A stretch of DNA of 64,000 nucleotides from Lodderomyces elongisporus (GCF_030384665.1 NC_083677.1:682001-746000), one strand, 5' to 3'; numbered from the stretch's first letter, positions 39,284 to 51,044 are shown. Numbers and translations are program-made. Notes: generated by a model from the sequence alone, not told the origin.

Positions 39284-41230
39284 ATGAAGTACATCTTGTA
39301 CATTTTGTCATTTCTAACGCTAACTTCACTGGCTTTATGCTTGAGTTACGAACCAATAGATTTTTCAAAGTTACATCCAGACTCCATTTTTGAGCAATTT
39401 GAGTATCCGTCGTTGAAGAACTCGCCATGGAAACCTTCCAACTCCAAGAAGTACGATGAAGGAAGGGACGAAATAGTGGAATACAAAGGAAAATGGTCGA
39501 TTGAAACGCCTCATAAGTACCCGGGCTTTTCAAATGACTCTGGCTTAGTTATGAAGTCGAGAGCTGCGTATCATTCCATCGCGTATAAACTTCCGCACCT
39601 CATCACCAACAACAAAATTGATGATGATGATGATGGTGCTGGTGCTGGTGGTGCTGGTGGTGCTGATGGTGCCAACAACATCGATTATGATAAACGAGAT
39701 TATGCTAAACAGGATAAAAGAGACCTTGTTATTCAATACGAGGTCAAAGTACAGAGTGATAAATGGTCTTGCGGAGGTGCCTATATTAAACTTTTGGATG
39801 CAACATCATCGTCGTCGTCGTCATCACTGAACTATATCTTCTTCAATTCAGAAACTCCTTTCCAAATAAAATTTGGGCCAGATGTCTGTGGCAGTGAAAA
39901 CCAAGTCCACTTTGTGATCAATAAAAAATTGCCCAACGGAACGATTGAAGCCAAAACACTAAAGAATCCGCCAATGGCAAGGATTAATGATATGAGTAAT
40001 TTGTATACTTTGATACTAAAGTCTACTACGCTGGAATTTGAAATCAGGATTAATGGCAAAACGGTCACCAGTGGAAATGCTCTTGCAGAGTTGAACTTGT
40101 TTTCCCCTCCAATGGTGCCCCCTAAAACTATCGTTGATGTAAATGATGAAAAGCCTTTATCGTGGGATGATCGTGAATATATACCTGATCCAAACGTACA
40201 ACCACCGGAGGGCTATGAAGAGAAACATGCTCATCCAACTATCCCTGACCCGGATGCAGTCAAGCCAGTTGATTGGGATGAGTCTGAGCCTCGATACATT
40301 CCAGATCCATCAGCTGTGAGACCATTGGATGTTGATCACCATGCTGGTGAAAATGGTGATGACGGCTGGGCTCCACCATTAGTGATTAATCCGAAATGTA
40401 GCACTCTGGGATGTGGTAAATGGACACCACCAATGATTGTTAACAATGATTATCTTGGCCCTTGGTTTGCACCAGAGATTAGGAATCCCAACTATCAAGG
40501 TAAGTGGAAGCCGAGAATGATACCCAATCCAGATTACCATGAGCTACAAGCAAGTCCCCTAGTTTTAGACAACCCTATTGGAGGTATTGGGTTTGAGTTG
40601 TGGACCATGGATGGAGATACTTTGTTTGACAATATATACATTGGCCATTCCATTGAAGAGGCAGAGTGGGTTGGAAACCAGACCTTTGTCCCTAAGTTGG
40701 AGTTGGAGTATGCCAACAAGTTGGAGAATCCACCACTTGTTAAGAACCAGCCATTAAAGGCACCTCCTATAAACTTTGACGATATCATCAGCGATAACAG
40801 TGTGGGAAATTTTAAGCAATTTGTCATTTTCATCAAACTTTTCTGTTGGAAGGAGTATATGGAATTTAAAGATTTTGTTATCCAGTTCCTCATTGATCCC
40901 ATCCACACCGTGCAGAGGTACCCCTTTCTTACGGTAATTTATGCACTCATTTTCTTATTTACATCTACAATTGGGTTTGGTGTGCTTAGCGTGGTACTTT
41001 TTCTCATTCAAACTGTATTGGCTGGAACAACAAATGGTGGTGATGGAAACAGTGAAGAAAATGAAGAGCAAGAAGACAAGTATGCTGCACATAGAGTCAG
41101 AAAATCAGATGATGGTGATGATATCATTGTTGTAAATAGAGCTGTGGATATCTCAAAGTCTGCTGATATTGAGATTCTTGAGGAAACTCATGGTGATGAT
41201 AATAGTAATAACGTGCGTTTAAGAAAATAA
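39284..41230 (+). CDS. CNE1: Calnexin, ER lectin chaperone
   Basis: 648 residues. Signal peptide about 1-20. Lectin domain with FEQFEYPSLKNSPWKPS, KRDLVIQYEVKVQSDKWSCG and the Cys pair (CGGAYIKLL; FGPDVCGSENQVHF). The P-domain (about 275-415) has repeat 1 units IPDPNVQPPEGYEE / IPDPDAVKPVDWDE / IPDPSAVRPLDVD and repeat 2 units GKWTPPMIVNNDY / GPWFAPEIRNPNY / GKWKPRMIPNPDY. The transmembrane span is at about 548-580 with an acidic, basic-ended (RLRK) cytosolic tail. It binds monoglucosylated N-glycans in the ER. An acidic/Gly-Ala insert (DDDDDGAGAGGAGGADG) interrupts the lectin fold near 112-130, an oddity caused by a GATGAT/GGTGCT repeat. Confidence 0.96.
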   Translation: MKYILYILSFLTLTSLALCLSYEPIDFSKLHPDSIFEQFEYPSLKNSPWKPSNSKKYDEGRDEIVEYKGKWSIETPHKYPGFSNDSGLVMKSRAAYHSIAYKLPHLITNNKIDDDDDGAGAGGAGGADGANNIDYDKRDYAKQDKRDLVIQYEVKVQSDKWSCGGAYIKLLDATSSSSSSSLNYIFFNSETPFQIKFGPDVCGSENQVHFVINKKLPNGTIEAKTLKNPPMARINDMSNLYTLILKSTTLEFEIRINGKTVTSGNALAELNLFSPPMVPPKTIVDVNDEKPLSWDDREYIPDPNVQPPEGYEEKHAHPTIPDPDAVKPVDWDESEPRYIPDPSAVRPLDVDHHAGENGDDGWAPPLVINPKCSTLGCGKWTPPMIVNNDYLGPWFAPEIRNPNYQGKWKPRMIPNPDYHELQASPLVLDNPIGGIGFELWTMDGDTLFDNIYIGHSIEEAEWVGNQTFVPKLELEYANKLENPPLVKNQPLKAPPINFDDIISDNSVGNFKQFVIFIKLFCWKEYMEFKDFVIQFLIDPIHTVQRYPFLTVIYALIFLFTSTIGFGVLSVVLFLIQTVLAGTTNGGDGNSEENEEQEDKYAAHRVRKSDDGDDIIVVNRAVDISKSADIEILEETHGDDNSNNVRLRK

Positions 41231-41565
41231 TGCAAAAAAAAAAAAAAAGGAAAATAGAAAATAAAATAAAGAAGGAGAACAAAAATGCAGTGATAACTAT
41301 GTAGATAAATATACAGGATGAATCTTCTTATAACTTGTATCACCTACAAAAAAGAGTTGGTTCTTACTATTTTTTTTTTTTGGTTCTCTCAACCTTTATC
41401 GTTATAATTAGTATCATCAATGACCTTGGATGATGCTGAAGTATGATAAAATCAAGTGGAGGATGGCACGTGCCTCGCTCTCGTTCTCTCTCTCTGTCTC
41501 CGGTATCGGAAGTAAAAAAAAAATAGGAGACAATTTTCTAAGAGAGGAATTTCAGTTTTTGTTTT

Positions 41566-41598
<33 letters not shown>

Positions 41599-42167
41599 TC
41601 ATGTTCTTGTTCTTGTTCTATTTCAAAATATGTATATAAACTTTTAAATATATTTATATTTCATTTAACTGTTGTGGGAATTTTTTATTTATTTTTTTAT
41701 TTATTTTTTTTTTTCCTTTGGGCTGCTACCCCATACTTTACCAAGTACTGGTATTGTGGTTCCTATTGTTCCTGAAAGTGACTCTCCTCTCACCCACTTC
41801 TCCTTGTTATATTGTATAAGAAAGCAATCTTGGAATCGTATAGCTCATTCCACCACCTTCACCTCCTTCATCTTGCTCCCAACTTTCCATTATCATACAC
41901 TACTTTTATATATTTTTTACAATTTCAACAGTCTTTATATTTCATGCTTCAGTGAATATCCTTCTACATTCCGGTCTGTCTCCTTTGTTCCCCGATCTTT
42001 CTCTGTAAAACTTTTTTTTTTTTGACGAAAGGGGAGTTTTTTATTAATTTGATCCTTTATTGATTTTTTTTTTTGTTTTTGCCTTTTCTTTCTTCTTTTT
42101 CATTTTTTTTTTTTGTTTTTGGTTTATTAAGTTGATATTAGTGTTTCCGATTAGACTGTTTTCGAAA
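41231..42167. other. Intergenic between CNE1 and the EEP-family gene
   Basis: 937 bp. Contains GCACGTGCC (41466-41474), a CT run (about 41569-41592), poly-T tracts and a T-rich leader before the next ATG. No gene seen. Confidence 0.6.
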
Positions 42168-43490
42168 ATGGACGAAACGACTCCGTTGATTTCTTCGAAC
42201 CCTGCTGAGGATGCTTCTACATCACAAGTTTTCAAATCAACCAGGACAATTAAATCATCAAAGAGTTTTAGTTGGTCAAGAGGTATAGCTCCAAGAACCA
42301 AAAAGTTTCTCCGTTTCTTACTAGTCCCAATCTTACTCCTCGTTTTCATCATTTACAAATTCTATAACCTTGAACTTCGCCTCACTTCATCTAGCAACCA
42401 TTCCTTGCTTGGCCCCTCACTCACCTTGAGATTATATACCAATAATATTCGTTTTGATAACTTTAGACATCCCGACCCCCACGAAAAGCCATGGCTGAAA
42501 CGTCGTGTTGAGAGTATTGATTCGATGCACTTTAACACCGGGTTGGGACATGCCAATGTTATATGCTTACAAGAAGTGTTACACAACCAATTGCTTGATA
42601 TTATCAACGGCTTGAATGACCGTACAGGAGTGAGAACAGAATCAGTATTTGAATCAGATTATAAAAGGGAAAGCCACGAGTTGGTGGAGATGGAAGAGGA
42701 GGGTAATGTAAAGGACAAGGTAAAAGAAAAGGAAAAGGGGGAGTGGACATATTATGGAGTTGGCCGTACTGATGGAGTTGCAGCTGGCGAATTTGCTCCG
42801 ATAATCTTTAAATCGCGAGACTTTATCATCTTGGAAAACACGACTTTTTGGTTGAGTGAAACACCACATGTGCCTAGTAAAGGATGGGATGCGGCGTTGG
42901 AGAGGATTGTTACATTGGTGACATTCCAAAGCAAGATAAACCCCTTGATCAAATTCAATGTGTTTAATACCCATTATGACCATCGTGGGCACGAGGCGAG
43001 ACGCAAGTCTTCGCAGTTGATTGTTGATAAGATGAAGAACTACAATGCGTATCCTTCCTTTTTATGCGGTGACTTTAACACTGAGCCTAGAGACGAGCCA
43101 TACCATATATTGACCAATGCTGGCTTTAAAGATAGTAGAGTAACTATTGATAGGCAATTTGCCTATGGCCACGAGACAACATTCACTGCTTTTGATAAAA
43201 ACAATGAACCATACTCGATCATTGACTACATCTGGTCTCCATACTTTACAAAGCTGGTTGTGAGCAATGCTAAGGAGCAAGAGTATAGTGATTTGAATCC
43301 TGGACTGAACAATAATAGCGATAAAGATGAATTTTTTGGTAACAACTTTTTCAATTTGGATCACCACCAATACTATAGTATTGTTATCAAGCAGTTTGGA
43401 ATCTTGGGCAATTTCTTTAAAGGATTCTATTTCTCTGACCATCGTCCTGTTGTTGCCACTTATGAGTTAACGAGAACTAGGCTCTTTTGA
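42168..43490 (+). CDS. Membrane-anchored EEP-fold phosphodiesterase/phosphatase
   Basis: 440 residues from the ATG at 42168; upstream frame is T-rich Phe low complexity. A cytosolic N-tail (MDETTPLISSNP) precedes one transmembrane segment (LRFLLVPILLLVFIIYKF, about 48-65), then an endonuclease/exonuclease/phosphatase domain. Motifs: NVICLQEVLHNQ (metal-binding Glu), YYGVGRTDG, NTHYDHRG, CGDFNTEP, IDYIWSP and a final SDHRPVVATYEL with the catalytic Asp-His. The arrangement places the catalytic domain in a secretory-organelle lumen or outside the cell. Substrate unknown: the EEP superfamily includes sphingomyelinases, inositol phosphatases and nucleases. The dileucine-like TPLI near the N-terminus could be a sorting signal. 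Confidence 0.85.
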   Translation: MDETTPLISSNPAEDASTSQVFKSTRTIKSSKSFSWSRGIAPRTKKFLRFLLVPILLLVFIIYKFYNLELRLTSSSNHSLLGPSLTLRLYTNNIRFDNFRHPDPHEKPWLKRRVESIDSMHFNTGLGHANVICLQEVLHNQLLDIINGLNDRTGVRTESVFESDYKRESHELVEMEEEGNVKDKVKEKEKGEWTYYGVGRTDGVAAGEFAPIIFKSRDFIILENTTFWLSETPHVPSKGWDAALERIVTLVTFQSKINPLIKFNVFNTHYDHRGHEARRKSSQLIVDKMKNYNAYPSFLCGDFNTEPRDEPYHILTNAGFKDSRVTIDRQFAYGHETTFTAFDKNNEPYSIIDYIWSPYFTKLVVSNAKEQEYSDLNPGLNNNSDKDEFFGNNFFNLDHHQYYSIVIKQFGILGNFFKGFYFSDHRPVVATYELTRTRLF

Positions 43491-46100
43491 GGAGTCGATC
43501 AATGCTGCCTGGGAACAATATAGTAAAGGATGCTGGACATTCCATCTTGCAATTTTTTTTTCACCAAGCAATTTGGACAAGTTTGTCTTTCATGGATAAT
43601 CATAAAAGTAAGTTTAAAGTCTTTTTTCTTCCTCTTTGTTTATCTATTTCGTGAAATGAATTGTACAAGCATGTATAGAATTTAGAAAGTTTTTTTGAAG
43701 TGAATTATATCTTGTTTTCTTTTTTTTTCATTTCTATTTTATAAATTGACCGTACTGTTTATGAAAATGTATTCTGTATTAGTGGTAAAGTGGTGTTTTT
43801 GTAGAGCAACAAGCATTGCTCCAGAACGCGCAAAGTAAACAAATGTTGCTAGATTGTTTTGTGTTTTATGTTTTATGTATTATGTTGTATGTTTTATGAT
43901 TTATGTATTATGATTTTGTCTTTACTTCTCTGGATCTTGAAGAAATTTGCAATTGTTGGAGAAGTGTGAGTTGGAAAAAAAAAGGGGGTAAAAAAAAACA
44001 AATAAAAATAATGAGACAATAGTAATTCTACAAACGTAATTATTCGGCTGTAGTGATGTAAAGATTCATGCGGGTATATGCTTGTTCGCGTGAGATCCAA
44101 TTGGAAATCACAACAACAACAACAACAACAACAACAATAACAATAACAACAGGCGACTCAATTTTTATTTTTATCATCTTGTCTTCTTTATTTGTCAAGA
44201 TAATATCTTTATAGAATATTCCTGGCTTTACCTCATGGTACTTTGCTCGCGTATTCTTTTTCGAATCCCGCTCGTGTTTGTATTTCGATTTTCCCCTACT
44301 GTGAGCCTCCAAATTTTTCTTGAATTAGTCAATTTGTTTGTTTACTTCTTTACTTGGTTTTTATTTTGGGTAATGTTTGGATGTCAAAAGAGGGGCAGGA
44401 TTGTGTGGATGCAGTGCAACAACAATTGTTGTTATTAGTCTAGCTCATATTTGCTCTTTTGTTATCATTGCTGTAAATTATATCTTCAAACATCTCAACG
44501 CAATGCAAAAGATAAACTGAGAATAATGTGAGCCATTTGTGGTGGTGGTGGTGGCGGTGGTGGTGTTGTGCTTTTTGTTTTTTGTTTTTTGTTTTTGGTT
44601 GTTGTTGTTGTTGTTGTTGTTGCTTTTGTTGGTATGTTTTTTTTTTTGGTGGCGAGGGTGAGCAGAAAGTGTCAGAAATGTTGAGGGGAGGGGATTATGA
44701 AGATTGTTGATCACTTTTGTTATCCTGTAAATACGAGACGTATGCATGTCTTATTAAATGTTTTTTTTGTAGTGTAGCTGTATACGGAGTAATGCATAGT
44801 GGCTCTTTTTTATTTCCAAATTCCTCAAAGCCTCGTATAGATGAGGGTCCTCTAAAACCATCTTTTTATTGTTGCCCTTGTATGTATATTGTAAAACTCC
44901 TTTTCCAAACCAATTCACTTCCACTAATAGTGCATTGCTTTGCTATAATAGAAAGAGTTCTCTAGTCTTTGATGTTAACAGCAACACTCTATTTTACTGA
45001 GAAATAAGCTACATACCTTCAGAGAAACTGGATTTTTTTCTTCCTTTTTTTTTTCAATTTTCTCCATAATATTGTTTTGCATTAATACAAAATTTTCTTC
45101 TACTGAAATGCCAAAACAAAATAATTTATGAGAGCAAGGGCAAAAAAATGCATAAAATAATATTCTACAAGGTGGAGGTATACAGCTTACTCTGCAATAA
45201 CAATGCTTTACTACCAAGTAAACCCAAACTCACTAACTCACTAACTCGCAAATATACAGCAAGGTAAAGAGGGTAACGTAAAGTACTGTGTTTTTCTTAG
45301 GCTAAACCAACTCTGACGTCAGTCCTCTTTAAAACAAAACTAAAAAAAAAAAAAAAAGAAGAAGAAGAAGAAGGAATGAAAAGAAAAAAAATTTCACCGG
45401 ACAAACCCATAAAGGTTGTGTATGAAAAAAATTGCACTTTGTTTGAGAGGTGGGGGGAGAAAGAGAGTGAGAATAAAAAAACACGGCCGCTTTGAGTTCC
45501 AAGACAATATTTTGTTTGGTGTTCAAAGCAAATAATAAAAAGTAAGAAAACAGCTAGCCAAGCATTGGTAAGTCACGCTTTGTACTTTGTTTGGTTGTTT
45601 TTATTTTACCTAAACCAACTTCTGTGTAGAAGAAGAAGAACAACAGAAATAGAAAGTGGAAATAATCATCTGTTTACCATATATATATTATTTTCTTTAC
45701 TTTTTCTTGTTTTTGTTTTGCTTTCGTTTGTGTTTGGCTCCGCTTCTGCTTTGTTTTGGTTTCTGTTGATTGTTTGAGTTTAATAAGCAGTAGTTTTTTG
45801 ATTTGTTTATATTACTGTTTTGGTTTATATAGACTTTTGCTTTTTTTGTTCTTTATGAAACATTGTGTTTTGTAATCTGACACTAGATGCTGTATCAGTA
45901 GTTTCAAGCTTTTGTTTTCAAAATTGTAACATGACTGTTGTTTTTTCTTTTTAATCTTAATTCTTTTACTGGTTCCCTTACTCAAGCCTTTTTGAAATCA
46001 TCCTTGACACATAAGAAAGAAAAGAAGTTGAAGTATAGACACTGTGTGAATTAGCACATTCAGACCGTAATGATATTGATGATGACCATTTTTCTGCTGC

Positions 46101-46140
<40 letters not shown>

Positions 46141-46844
46141 GCTGCTGCTGCTGCGGTTGTTGTCCTTGTTGTCCTTGTTGTACTTTTCTCCGCCTTCTTC
46201 CAATTATTTCTTGGTGTTGGTATATAATTTTTAAATGGTGTGTTTGTGCAAGGTACGAAAAATTATCAACATATTCTCACCCTCACTCGTCTCTACTCTT
46301 CACAACAACATTAATTATTTATTATTTTTATTTGATTTTTTGTTGCACCACCAACCTAATTGTCAACTCTTTGGTCTCATACCAAAAAGAAACAACAACA
46401 ACAAGAAAAAGAAGAAGAAAGAAGAAAATAATAAGGAGAACCACGTTGTAATGATTACCTTCAATAGCCATAAAAAACGTTCTCCATACAACCTCACACC
46501 TAACCTATCTACCTCTCTATTAACTGTTGTCGTTCTCTCTCTCTCTGTATACATTTGTTCAAGAATAAATAGGTCCCAGATTTCCTCCATTTTCTCCAGT
46601 CCTCAATCTTCTGCTGTTTGTTTTCTTTTTTTTTTTTTATCTTCTTTTATCCCCACAACAATCTTTGTAGGTTTTACTTTTTACTGTCCACTCGCTCAAA
46701 CATTATATACAGCCCACCCTAATAACATATAGTTATACTGCTGCTAAAACTAGTCTTGAACAAATTAGTGAAATCAACCTTAATTACAATTACAATATCT
46801 ATAATATAAATTTAAATTTATTCAACAAACCAAAACATTATACA
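43491..46844. other. 3.35-kb gene-free region before the first cell-wall paralogue
   Basis: Mostly AT-rich and low-complexity: TTTTATGTATTATG repeats (about 43860-43915), CAA array (44110-44150), TTG runs, GTT/GCT array (46095-46160). A minus-strand exon-like stretch at 44040-44330 is not convincing. A TATATA at about 46696 lies near 150 bp upstream of the next ATG. Probably a long regulated promoter. Confidence 0.5.
46095..46160. repeat. GTT/GCT trinucleotide array, non-coding
   Basis: About 20 trinucleotides (CTG, then GTT, then GCT, then GGTTGTTGT) 700 bp upstream of the first paralogue. No supported gene spans it. Confidence 0.85.
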
Positions 46845-47711
46845 ATGAAGTCCTTTTTAATTGCCTCAGTCTTGACATTGTCCTCAACTGCATTGGCTGC
46901 AGTCAGAAACGTCCAATTGTACGTTAACTCCGAAAATGCCGGAATCAATGGTCTCGGATTGTACTCTACCCACGAAGGTGCCGGTGTCAACTACTTTTTT
47001 TTGGGTGAAGCTGCACAAACTGTCCAATACGATGATGAGGCCAAAAACTTGTTTATTGAATTAAACACTCAACCACCAGCAAGACAATCTTTGGCTTTTG
47101 AAGGTCAATTCTTGGGCTTGACTGTTGGTCAAGACCCCTTGCCTGTTGAGATTCAAGAAGATGGTTCAGTTGTGTTTGAAGGTTCCACTGCTCTTGCTGC
47201 CGCCAAGAATGTCGATGACCCATACAGATACTCTGAGGCACTGTGGGCAGTTGTGAACTCGGCACCAGAAGGATCAATCCCATTGAGTATTCAAGCAGTG
47301 TTTGTCGAAGAAACAGAGTCTGAGAACCAAGAACAACAACAGGAAGATTCGTTGGTTGCATCAACTGAAGATGTTACAGAAGGGACTGTCGTGCCAGAAG
47401 AAACCTTGGCACCACAAGTTGTTACTGTTTTTACTACATACTGTCCAGTTGCTACAACATTGACATTGACCGTTTGTGAAGAAGTTTGTCAAGAATCTCA
47501 ATATGTTGTTTCTGAGCCAGGCACGGTTACCATTGCCAATGTTGTGGTTACTGAAACACCTGCTCCAGTAGAGGAGCCAGTTGTTGCTGTTGAGACTCCA
47601 CAACCAGAGGTTCCAGCCGATGTCTCTGTTTACGAAGGTTCTGCTGCCAAGTTTGGTGGTGCTGCATCCATTGCTGCTATTGCCTTGGCTGTTGTTGGTG
47701 TTGCCTTTTAA
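46845..47711 (+). CDS. GPI-anchored cell-wall protein, RHD3/PGA30/PGA31 family, copy A
   Basis: 288 residues. Signal peptide MKSFLIASVLTLSSTALA (cut before AVRNVQLY). Conserved N-domain (about 19-160) with EGAGVNYFFLG, YDDEAKNL, LGLTVG and IQEDGSVVFEG. A Glu/Gln linker follows, then FTTYCPVATTLTLTVC with four cysteines in total (TVCEEVCQ), and a C-terminal GPI signal (SAAKFGGAASIAAIALAVVG). Wall location is predicted. Family name is from memory of the C. albicans Rhd3/Pga30/Pga31 cluster; orthology to one member is not claimed. Codon 133 is CTG where copy B has TCA. Confidence 0.88.
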   Translation: MKSFLIASVLTLSSTALAAVRNVQLYVNSENAGINGLGLYSTHEGAGVNYFFLGEAAQTVQYDDEAKNLFIELNTQPPARQSLAFEGQFLGLTVGQDPLPVEIQEDGSVVFEGSTALAAAKNVDDPYRYSEALWAVVNSAPEGSIPLSIQAVFVEETESENQEQQQEDSLVASTEDVTEGTVVPEETLAPQVVTVFTTYCPVATTLTLTVCEEVCQESQYVVSEPGTVTIANVVVTETPAPVEEPVVAVETPQPEVPADVSVYEGSAAKFGGAASIAAIALAVVGVAF

Positions 47712-48280
47712 GTAAACCCTTTAAACCTGGAGGAAGGAAAAAAAAGAAAAAAAGTAAAGAATAGAAAATATTGAGGGAGGGTGATTGCAAAGGATGTCGA
47801 GTAGTACGAAATAGTGAAATATGAATGGGAAGTGAAAGAAAAAGAAAATGAAATGAATTGTTGAATACAACCCTTCTTTTTTTTTGCTCGAGACCCAATC
47901 ACCCTCGTGTTTTTTGTCTGTTTATTTTGTTTTCTGGTTGTTGTTGTTGTTGTTTTTTTATTTTTTTAATTAAATTTGTTCAAACATTCCACCATCCATA
48001 TCCTTTACTTTCCTTCCATCCACATTGGTCAGGTATAATTAGTTGTTTTATTTTTTCTTTATTATCATCATTACTATTACTTTGTCTTTTCGGTTTTATC
48101 TTATTGTTCTGGCTGTGGCTTTATACATGCCATCCTTTCTGTCCTCTTTAGAATTTTATTGTATTTACAAAAATGAAAAAAAATAAAAAACATAGTTTTT
48201 AAAACAAAAAAATTAGTTGCTCTTTACTGGGTATATAGATGTGGATAAGAATATATGTATCTATATATGTATTCATATAT

Positions 48281-48384
48281 GTATTTGTTTATATATATTT
48301 ATATATGTATTTGTTTATATATATTTATATATGTATTTGTTTATATATATTTATATATGTATTTGTTTATATATATTTATATGA
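48281..48384. repeat. 26-bp minisatellite, four copies
   Basis: Unit begins GTATTTGTTTATATATATTT and repeats exactly at 48281, 48307, 48333 and 48359. Confidence 0.92.
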
Positions 48385-48581
48385 GTATAATGAAACCTCT
48401 TTTTACATTTTTAAATCATTTATAGATGTTTAATTTGAGCTATATAAAATTTGGGGGAGGAGTGGTTTTTTTCATCAAGTCTGGATATCTTATTGTGTTC
48501 ATGATGTAAGTATATATTTCTGTGAGGTTATCAATTACGAAGTTGTTCGCATCAAAATTTTTCTTCTTCTACAAATTCTTG

Positions 48582-48589
48582 TCACGTGA
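48582..48589. promoter_or_regulatory. TCACGTGA palindrome between copies A and B
   Basis: Perfect Cbf1-type E-box 2.46 kb upstream of the copy B ATG. Function inferred from motif only. Confidence 0.3.
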
Positions 48590-49687
48590 TTTATAATATT
48601 ATTGTAAATGAACAAACAATCCTAGAATATTGACATTGAACAAACACCACACGATTTTTCCAGGTTATACAGTGTGCTGGAACTTGTTCTTTGGTATCAA
48701 AACTATCAATTCCAGGTATTTGTTTGGTTACTGCATTTTTTTTCTTGGAGTAGCACGGTGGGGTGGAGGCAGAAGAAATTGGTCTGTTAGGTGATATTGG
48801 GCCACTGATTTTGCATTCCAGTATATATATTTTTTTTTTCGAGAAGTTGATATAATATGACTATATAAAGTGGTATATTTGCTTTAACCTTGTAGTTAGA
48901 GAGAAGGATAGTTAACATGAAAGTTATCTACTATTTCATTGCTTTGAAGTTGAACGGTAATATCTATGCTTATTGAGGTCAAGTACTTACTTTTTGGGTT
49001 ACAAAACACAATTTTGCACGAATTTGGTGCGAAAAAAAAAGAGGTTGCAATGTTCAACAACTTCTATGTCTTTTTTTCTCTTCTTCTTACAAAACTTAGT
49101 AATTTGAGCTTGTACAAGTGTGGGGGTTCTTTATTCTATTTAAGTTTTGGCTATAGAGAAATAGGTATTAGAGAGATTAATATACTACAATTTTTTTTTA
49201 AAAAAATTGTATTTTGCAACTAGAGGTTTGTAACAGTACATATGTTTTGTTTGCAAGCACTCTTTTATCATTGGATTACCCCTTAAAGAAAAAAGGGGTA
49301 TAGGATCGACCTACCCCTGTCCTCATTCACTTTATTCACAAGTACATGCAAACACACACGACCAGCACGAAATAAAAGGGAGAACTTTTGAAGCAGAAAA
49401 AAAAATAACAACAACAACAACAGAAAAGTAAAGTTCACCACGAATAAAGAAAAGTGAAGGAATGCAATTAGACAAGAAAAAAATATAGGGCCAAAGCTAT
49501 TATGGTTGCTTGGAACTAAAAAAAAGTGAATTGCTTCATTTAGGTGTGAAGTCGATTACCCTCAAGGGACATGTTTCCTATAATATATGTATTGCAAATA
49601 TTTGTAAATTTTCTTCTTGTTTGTTTGTTTTGCAACAGCTGATGCCCTATTTTCACTGTATAGCTAGTACAAAACAGATATATAAGC

Positions 49688-49744
<57 letters not shown>
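49688..49744. repeat. TGT trinucleotide array, about 19 copies
   Basis: Uninterrupted run in non-coding DNA between copies A and B. Confidence 0.92.
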
Positions 49745-51044
49745 GTATAATAACTTGAACATAACCTCTATTATTTTTGTGTGGTGTTATATTACCAAAT
49801 ATGGATGTTTTCTTGTCGTTTCCGTCGATGCAATGGAACTTGACGAAAATGGAAAATAAAAAAAATAAAAATAAAAATAAAAATAAAAAATAAAACACAC
49901 TCCACTCGCAAATATTACAAAATATTTTGTTTTAGCAACAATGCATACATGCATAAAAATGTATGTTAGTGTCTGTTTCTCTGTCTGTCGTCATTTAAAT
50001 ACCCACTTATTTGATGTTGCTAAAATTAGAAACAGATTGATTAGAAAAAAAAACACACACCTTTTAGGACAAGTACAACAATTTCCACCACCACCACCAA
50101 CACCACCACCAGCACTTCACCACAAAGATGTTTCAATTGCCAAGTACTGGTTTCAACACTTGTTGGGCAAGTCAGAAAATAAAAATATAGTAATGGAGTT
50201 CCTTTCCCACACCTACCTTCGTGTATGTTATTGTCTCTAATTTTATTTACATTTCTTTCATTTCTTTTTTTTTTGTCACCCCTATTCGCCCTTCACCCCT
50301 AACTAATTATCTCTGGTTTGTATTCATCTATTTACGAGGAACAAAATACAAAGGAACAATCAAACAGTAAGATAAAGAAAAAAAACAAAGCCTCTACGGC
50401 TTATTATGACGTATCGGACTACAAACGGACAATTGAACAATTGGCCGAATAGACAATTGGACAAATCATGTTTCTGATTTCATTTCCTTCTTCAGTCAGT
50501 TTAGGAAATACGATTATACCCCTCCAAAAAAACAAAACCAAACCAAAAAAAAAACAAAACAATTGTATGCGTTGCCCATAATTGCCCAAAACTACATATA
50601 CACCTATTTTGTGTGTCATATGTCCTTATATGTAAGGTGTACACAGACGTCATAAGCAAAATGCCACACTTTGTATAAATGAATGAAAGCTTTTTTTCTC
50701 TATATGCATCATCCAACACAATGTTTACAAGCAAACCTCAGTACTGAGAAAAAAAAAAGAAAAGAAAAATATTATACAAGCCTAACTTCTGTGCTTTATA
50801 ATACTATTGATGTTATAATAATACCAAGAGCCAGCAGCTCCACTTTTCTAGAGAATCAAACACAAGTATTAAGCCACCTCCCTAGAACCACTTTATTCAT
50901 ATATATATATATATATATATATGCTTATCCACCTTTCCTTGTTTTTTTTGTTTCTTCTTGTTTCCCTCTTTCTTTCTTTTTTTAATCACTCTTTATTACT
51001 TTTTTTTTTTTCTATACCTCACAGAACACTTAGCACTTATTATA

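Larger units (their letters stand above)
47712..51044. other. 3.3-kb gene-free region between copies A and B
   Basis: No supported gene. Contains the 26-bp minisatellite at 48281-48384, TCACGTGA at 48582-48589, the (TGT)n array at 49688-49744, AAAAATAAAAATAAA repeats (about 49850-49890) and an AT run (about 50902-50922) roughly 120 bp upstream of the copy B ATG that could serve as its TATA region. Confidence 0.5.

Noticed and set aside
44255..44275. TTCGAATCC resembling a tRNA B box
   Set aside because: No matching A box or cloverleaf could be drawn around it on either strand; no tRNA gene was found in the window.
50958..51044. Upstream extension of copy B by 29 residues
   Set aside because: Phe/Leu run translated from a T-rich leader; the internal Met at 51045 starts a signal peptide that aligns with copy A.
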